Virus record (IMG/VR): IMGVR_UViG_3300034190_001539
Span: 1-64,000 of that record
DNA: 64,000 bases
Source of the DNA: a virus
Reading direction: 5' to 3' (one strand)
In this document: positions 62,348 through 64,000 of the stretch, piece after piece
How the letters are laid out: each line of letters starts with the position of its first letter
How positions within the stretch are numbered: position 1 is the first letter of the stretch
Notes under the pieces: model-generated
What the model was told of the DNA's origin: nothing
The model's input: only the letters and a program-made list of their open reading frames with translations
The model's database searches: none
Made by a program: the position numbers and the translations under genes

Positions 62348-64000
62348 TTATCCATTATCGGTGAGTGTAGTTTTTAAAGCGTTGAAGTCACCACTACCAC
62401 TTATCTGTGCTTTTAGAGTCTCTACCTGTGAAGATAATTCTTGTATAGCTTTTATCATCGGTGATAGGAATTCATTATATCGTAAACTCAACTCAGGATT
62501 TGGAATAGCAGTAAAGTTTTCCATTTCCCAATCAGCAGTATCTCTTATATCTTTTTCACTTCCACTTACGCTTGCACTAACAAACATTCTATTTTCAACA
62601 TATCCTGCAAAGTTGTCTGTGTGGACAGAGGACTTAGCTAATGAGGAAGAAACTTCTTGTGCTATTAAACCATAATGTGGTCTACCTTCTGACAACCATT
62701 GATACTTTACAGGATTTAAATCATTTATAAAATCTAAACCTAAATCTGAACCACTTATCTGCGTTTTAAGATTTCTATCTGATGTCTGTATCGTTCCATT
62801 TGTAGCTCGAACATCATCCCATCTAAAACTAGAATTACCCAAATCATAAAGATTATCTGTTTGAGGTTGGCAATGACCAAAAACCTCTATTGCTCTAGTT
62901 CCTCTAGGTATTGTGATTTGTTTGTAAAAAGTATTATTGTTCATTGTTCCCAAATGAAAATCATCAGAATCTTCATCATAAACTATTTTTGCTCCGTATT
63001 GTGGAGCACTTACACTAAAAGTACCTGTTTCGTACCAAGTTATACCACTTCCATTGGTTTCAGCGCCGTCTTGAGCCCGAATGCTTATCCAATTTTCGTG
63101 GTTACTTGTTGTGTCACCTAATCTAAGAACTGTGCCAGCTGAGTTTTTAGTAGTTAAGTGGACATAACCAGGAGTATTAGCTGAAGAACCATCGCCGCCT
63201 ACTCCAGGTATTAATTCCACATTTCCACCAGCTGCTTGGCTTAAATAAGAAGCCCCACCTTGTATTCTTACTGAACCACCGGTTCCAATTGGTGCAGTCT
63301 GCCCATTAATTAGAGTAGACACTCCATTATCGGCACCAGAAGCTGAAAGGTGGGTTAATGTTAATTCCGTATCAGCGGCTCTGGGTCTTAGTTGGTCTCC
63401 TAAAAAAGCATTACCAGTTCCTGTCGCAGTAACAGTACTACCAACTATAGCGTTTGCAGCTAGCTGATTTTTACAACTAACAGAACCAGAGATTTGAAGT
63501 GGATTTGCATTGCTAGTGTCATAATAAAATATTTGATAAGCATCCTTTACATCATCGTAACCGATAGACAATTTATTAACACTACCACTAACCCATTTTA
63601 CATAACCATCACCAAATTGTTCATCCCACATCAAAGAACTTCTCATTCTTCCTTGTGGTGCCATTTTGAAAGATTGTGCTACTGTTACACCGTTAGCTAT
63701 AACATCTCCTGATAAGTAATTGGTAGGGTCATTAGTATCATCAGATAATTTAAAATTTTCTGTATATATTGGTATACCCTCTGGCAAACCTAAAACACTG
63801 CAAACTTTTGAACCCCAAAATGTGTAAGATTTAAGACCACCATTTGTAGTGGTTTCTGTATCAGTAAAAGTTATACTACCTGTATGTGGTTCTGTAAAGG
63901 AGGCTGAGATATAGTCTATACCCATAGTTCCTGCATTAGAGTTTGCATAAAATTTAGAAGCATGCATGCTGACAGCTTCTTCACTTTGAATATAAGGACT
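62348..64000 (-). CDS. Tail-fibre protein with S74 chaperone, 5' end outside the window
   Basis: An internal ATG at 63967 exists, but the same frame stays open to the window edge with natural-looking sequence (SPYIQSEEAVSMHASKFYAN), so the gene most likely begins beyond 64000. The visible part is Ser/Gly/Thr-rich, beta-helical in style (SLSQAAGGNVELIPGVG-type repeats), then the S74 chaperone: TSDRNLKTQISGSDLGLDFI, NPVKYQWLSEGRPHYGLIAQ, and a final coiled coil (IKAIQELSSQVETLKAQISG). The Ser-Asp before RNLK is the expected autocleavage point. It is a second S74 fibre, distinct from the giant collagen-like one. Confidence 0.85.
   Translation of the reverse strand, partial: SPYIQSEEAVSMHASKFYANSNAGTMGIDYISASFTEPHTGSITFTDTETTTNGGLKSYTFWGSKVCSVLGLPEGIPIYTENFKLSDDTNDPTNYLSGDVIANGVTVAQSFKMAPQGRMRSSLMWDEQFGDGYVKWVSGSVNKLSIGYDDVKDAYQIFYYDTSNANPLQISGSVSCKNQLAANAIVGSTVTATGTGNAFLGDQLRPRAADTELTLTHLSASGADNGVSTLINGQTAPIGTGGSVRIQGGASYLSQAAGGNVELIPGVGGDGSSANTPGYVHLTTKNSAGTVLRLGDTTSNHENWISIRAQDGAETNGSGITWYETGTFSVSAPQYGAKIVYDEDSDDFHLGTMNNNTFYKQITIPRGTRAIEVFGHCQPQTDNLYDLGNSSFRWDDVRATNGTIQTSDRNLKTQISGSDLGLDFINDLNPVKYQWLSEGRPHYGLIAQEVSSSLAKSSVHTDNFAGYVENRMFVSASVSGSEKDIRDTADWEMENFTAIPNPELSLRYNEFLSPMIKAIQELSSQVETLKAQISGSGDFNALKTTLTDNG

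Noticed and set aside
63967-63967. ATG at 63967 as the true start of the right-most fibre gene
   Set aside because: The frame remains open to the window edge with natural sequence, so the gene is treated as incomplete.
1-64000. tRNA genes, insertion sequences, integrase or attachment sites
   Set aside because: I looked in the gaps and saw no cloverleaf, transposase or integrase; the gaps are too short for most of these.

Overview
This window is one continuous stretch of the virion-morphogenesis region of a large, AT-rich T4-like (contractile-tail) phage genome. Every supported gene lies on the minus strand, so the transcriptional order runs from the right end to the left. Recognisable T4-type proteins are the large terminase (gp17), portal (gp20), prohead protease (gp21), scaffold (gp22), major capsid (gp23), neck proteins (gp13, gp14-like, gp15-like), tail sheath (gp18), tail tube (gp19), gp26/gp51-like baseplate proteins, a tape measure and a LysM-type gp53-like protein. 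The gene style (ThyX, ribosomal protein S21, collagen-like fibres, S74 chaperones) is that of uncultured marine myoviruses. The host cannot be fixed from this sequence.

Layout in transcriptional order. 64.0-62.3 kb: end of an S74-chaperone fibre gene cut by the window edge. 62.3-57.0 kb: a 1262-aa kinase / nucleotidyltransferase / ligase-like protein and four small genes, two of them membrane or coiled-coil. 57.0-45.6 kb: terminase, portal, internal head proteins, protease, S21, scaffold and capsid. 45.5-42.3 kb: neck genes. 42.2-32.3 kb: small fibre genes and a 2704-aa fibre with about 1950 residues of Gly-X-Thr collagen-like repeat. 32.2-20.9 kb: five overlapping or abutting genes for glycan and modification enzymes (heptosyltransferase-like, FkbM methyltransferase, three carbamoyltransferases, GT9-like, sulfotransferase, GT2 and DUF5672-like). 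20.9-4.9 kb: sheath, tube, baseplate and tape measure. 4.8-0 kb: ThyX, a 2OG-Fe(II) oxygenase-like protein, a small family-A polymerase-like protein, a large virion-like protein, and the start of another gene at the edge.

The most interesting reading is that the glycan cassette modifies the adjacent fibre. The fibre offers hundreds of Thr residues in collagen Y positions and contains no Pro that I can see in the repeat. The cassette encodes a TibC/autotransporter-type O-heptosyltransferase-like domain fused to a methyltransferase and a carbamoyltransferase. Its first gene has a good ATG and Shine-Dalgarno that is out of frame by one base across an A8 tract, which could be a phase switch, transcript slippage or an assembly error.

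A second theme is prohead processing. A gp21 protease is present, and at least nine proteins carry an [ILM]-x-E|small (or similar) site close to the N terminus or at domain junctions. This includes the kinase/nucleotidyltransferase/ligase protein, which may be a packaged polyprotein. A recurring AT-rich element (sense-strand TATTTAT core) sits in many of the intergenic gaps and is the best candidate for the late promoter. Three rho-independent-type terminators follow the capsid gene, the sheath gene and the gene at 17.2 kb. I saw no tRNA, CRISPR, insertion sequence or attachment site, and there is no gene-free stretch above about 200 bases.
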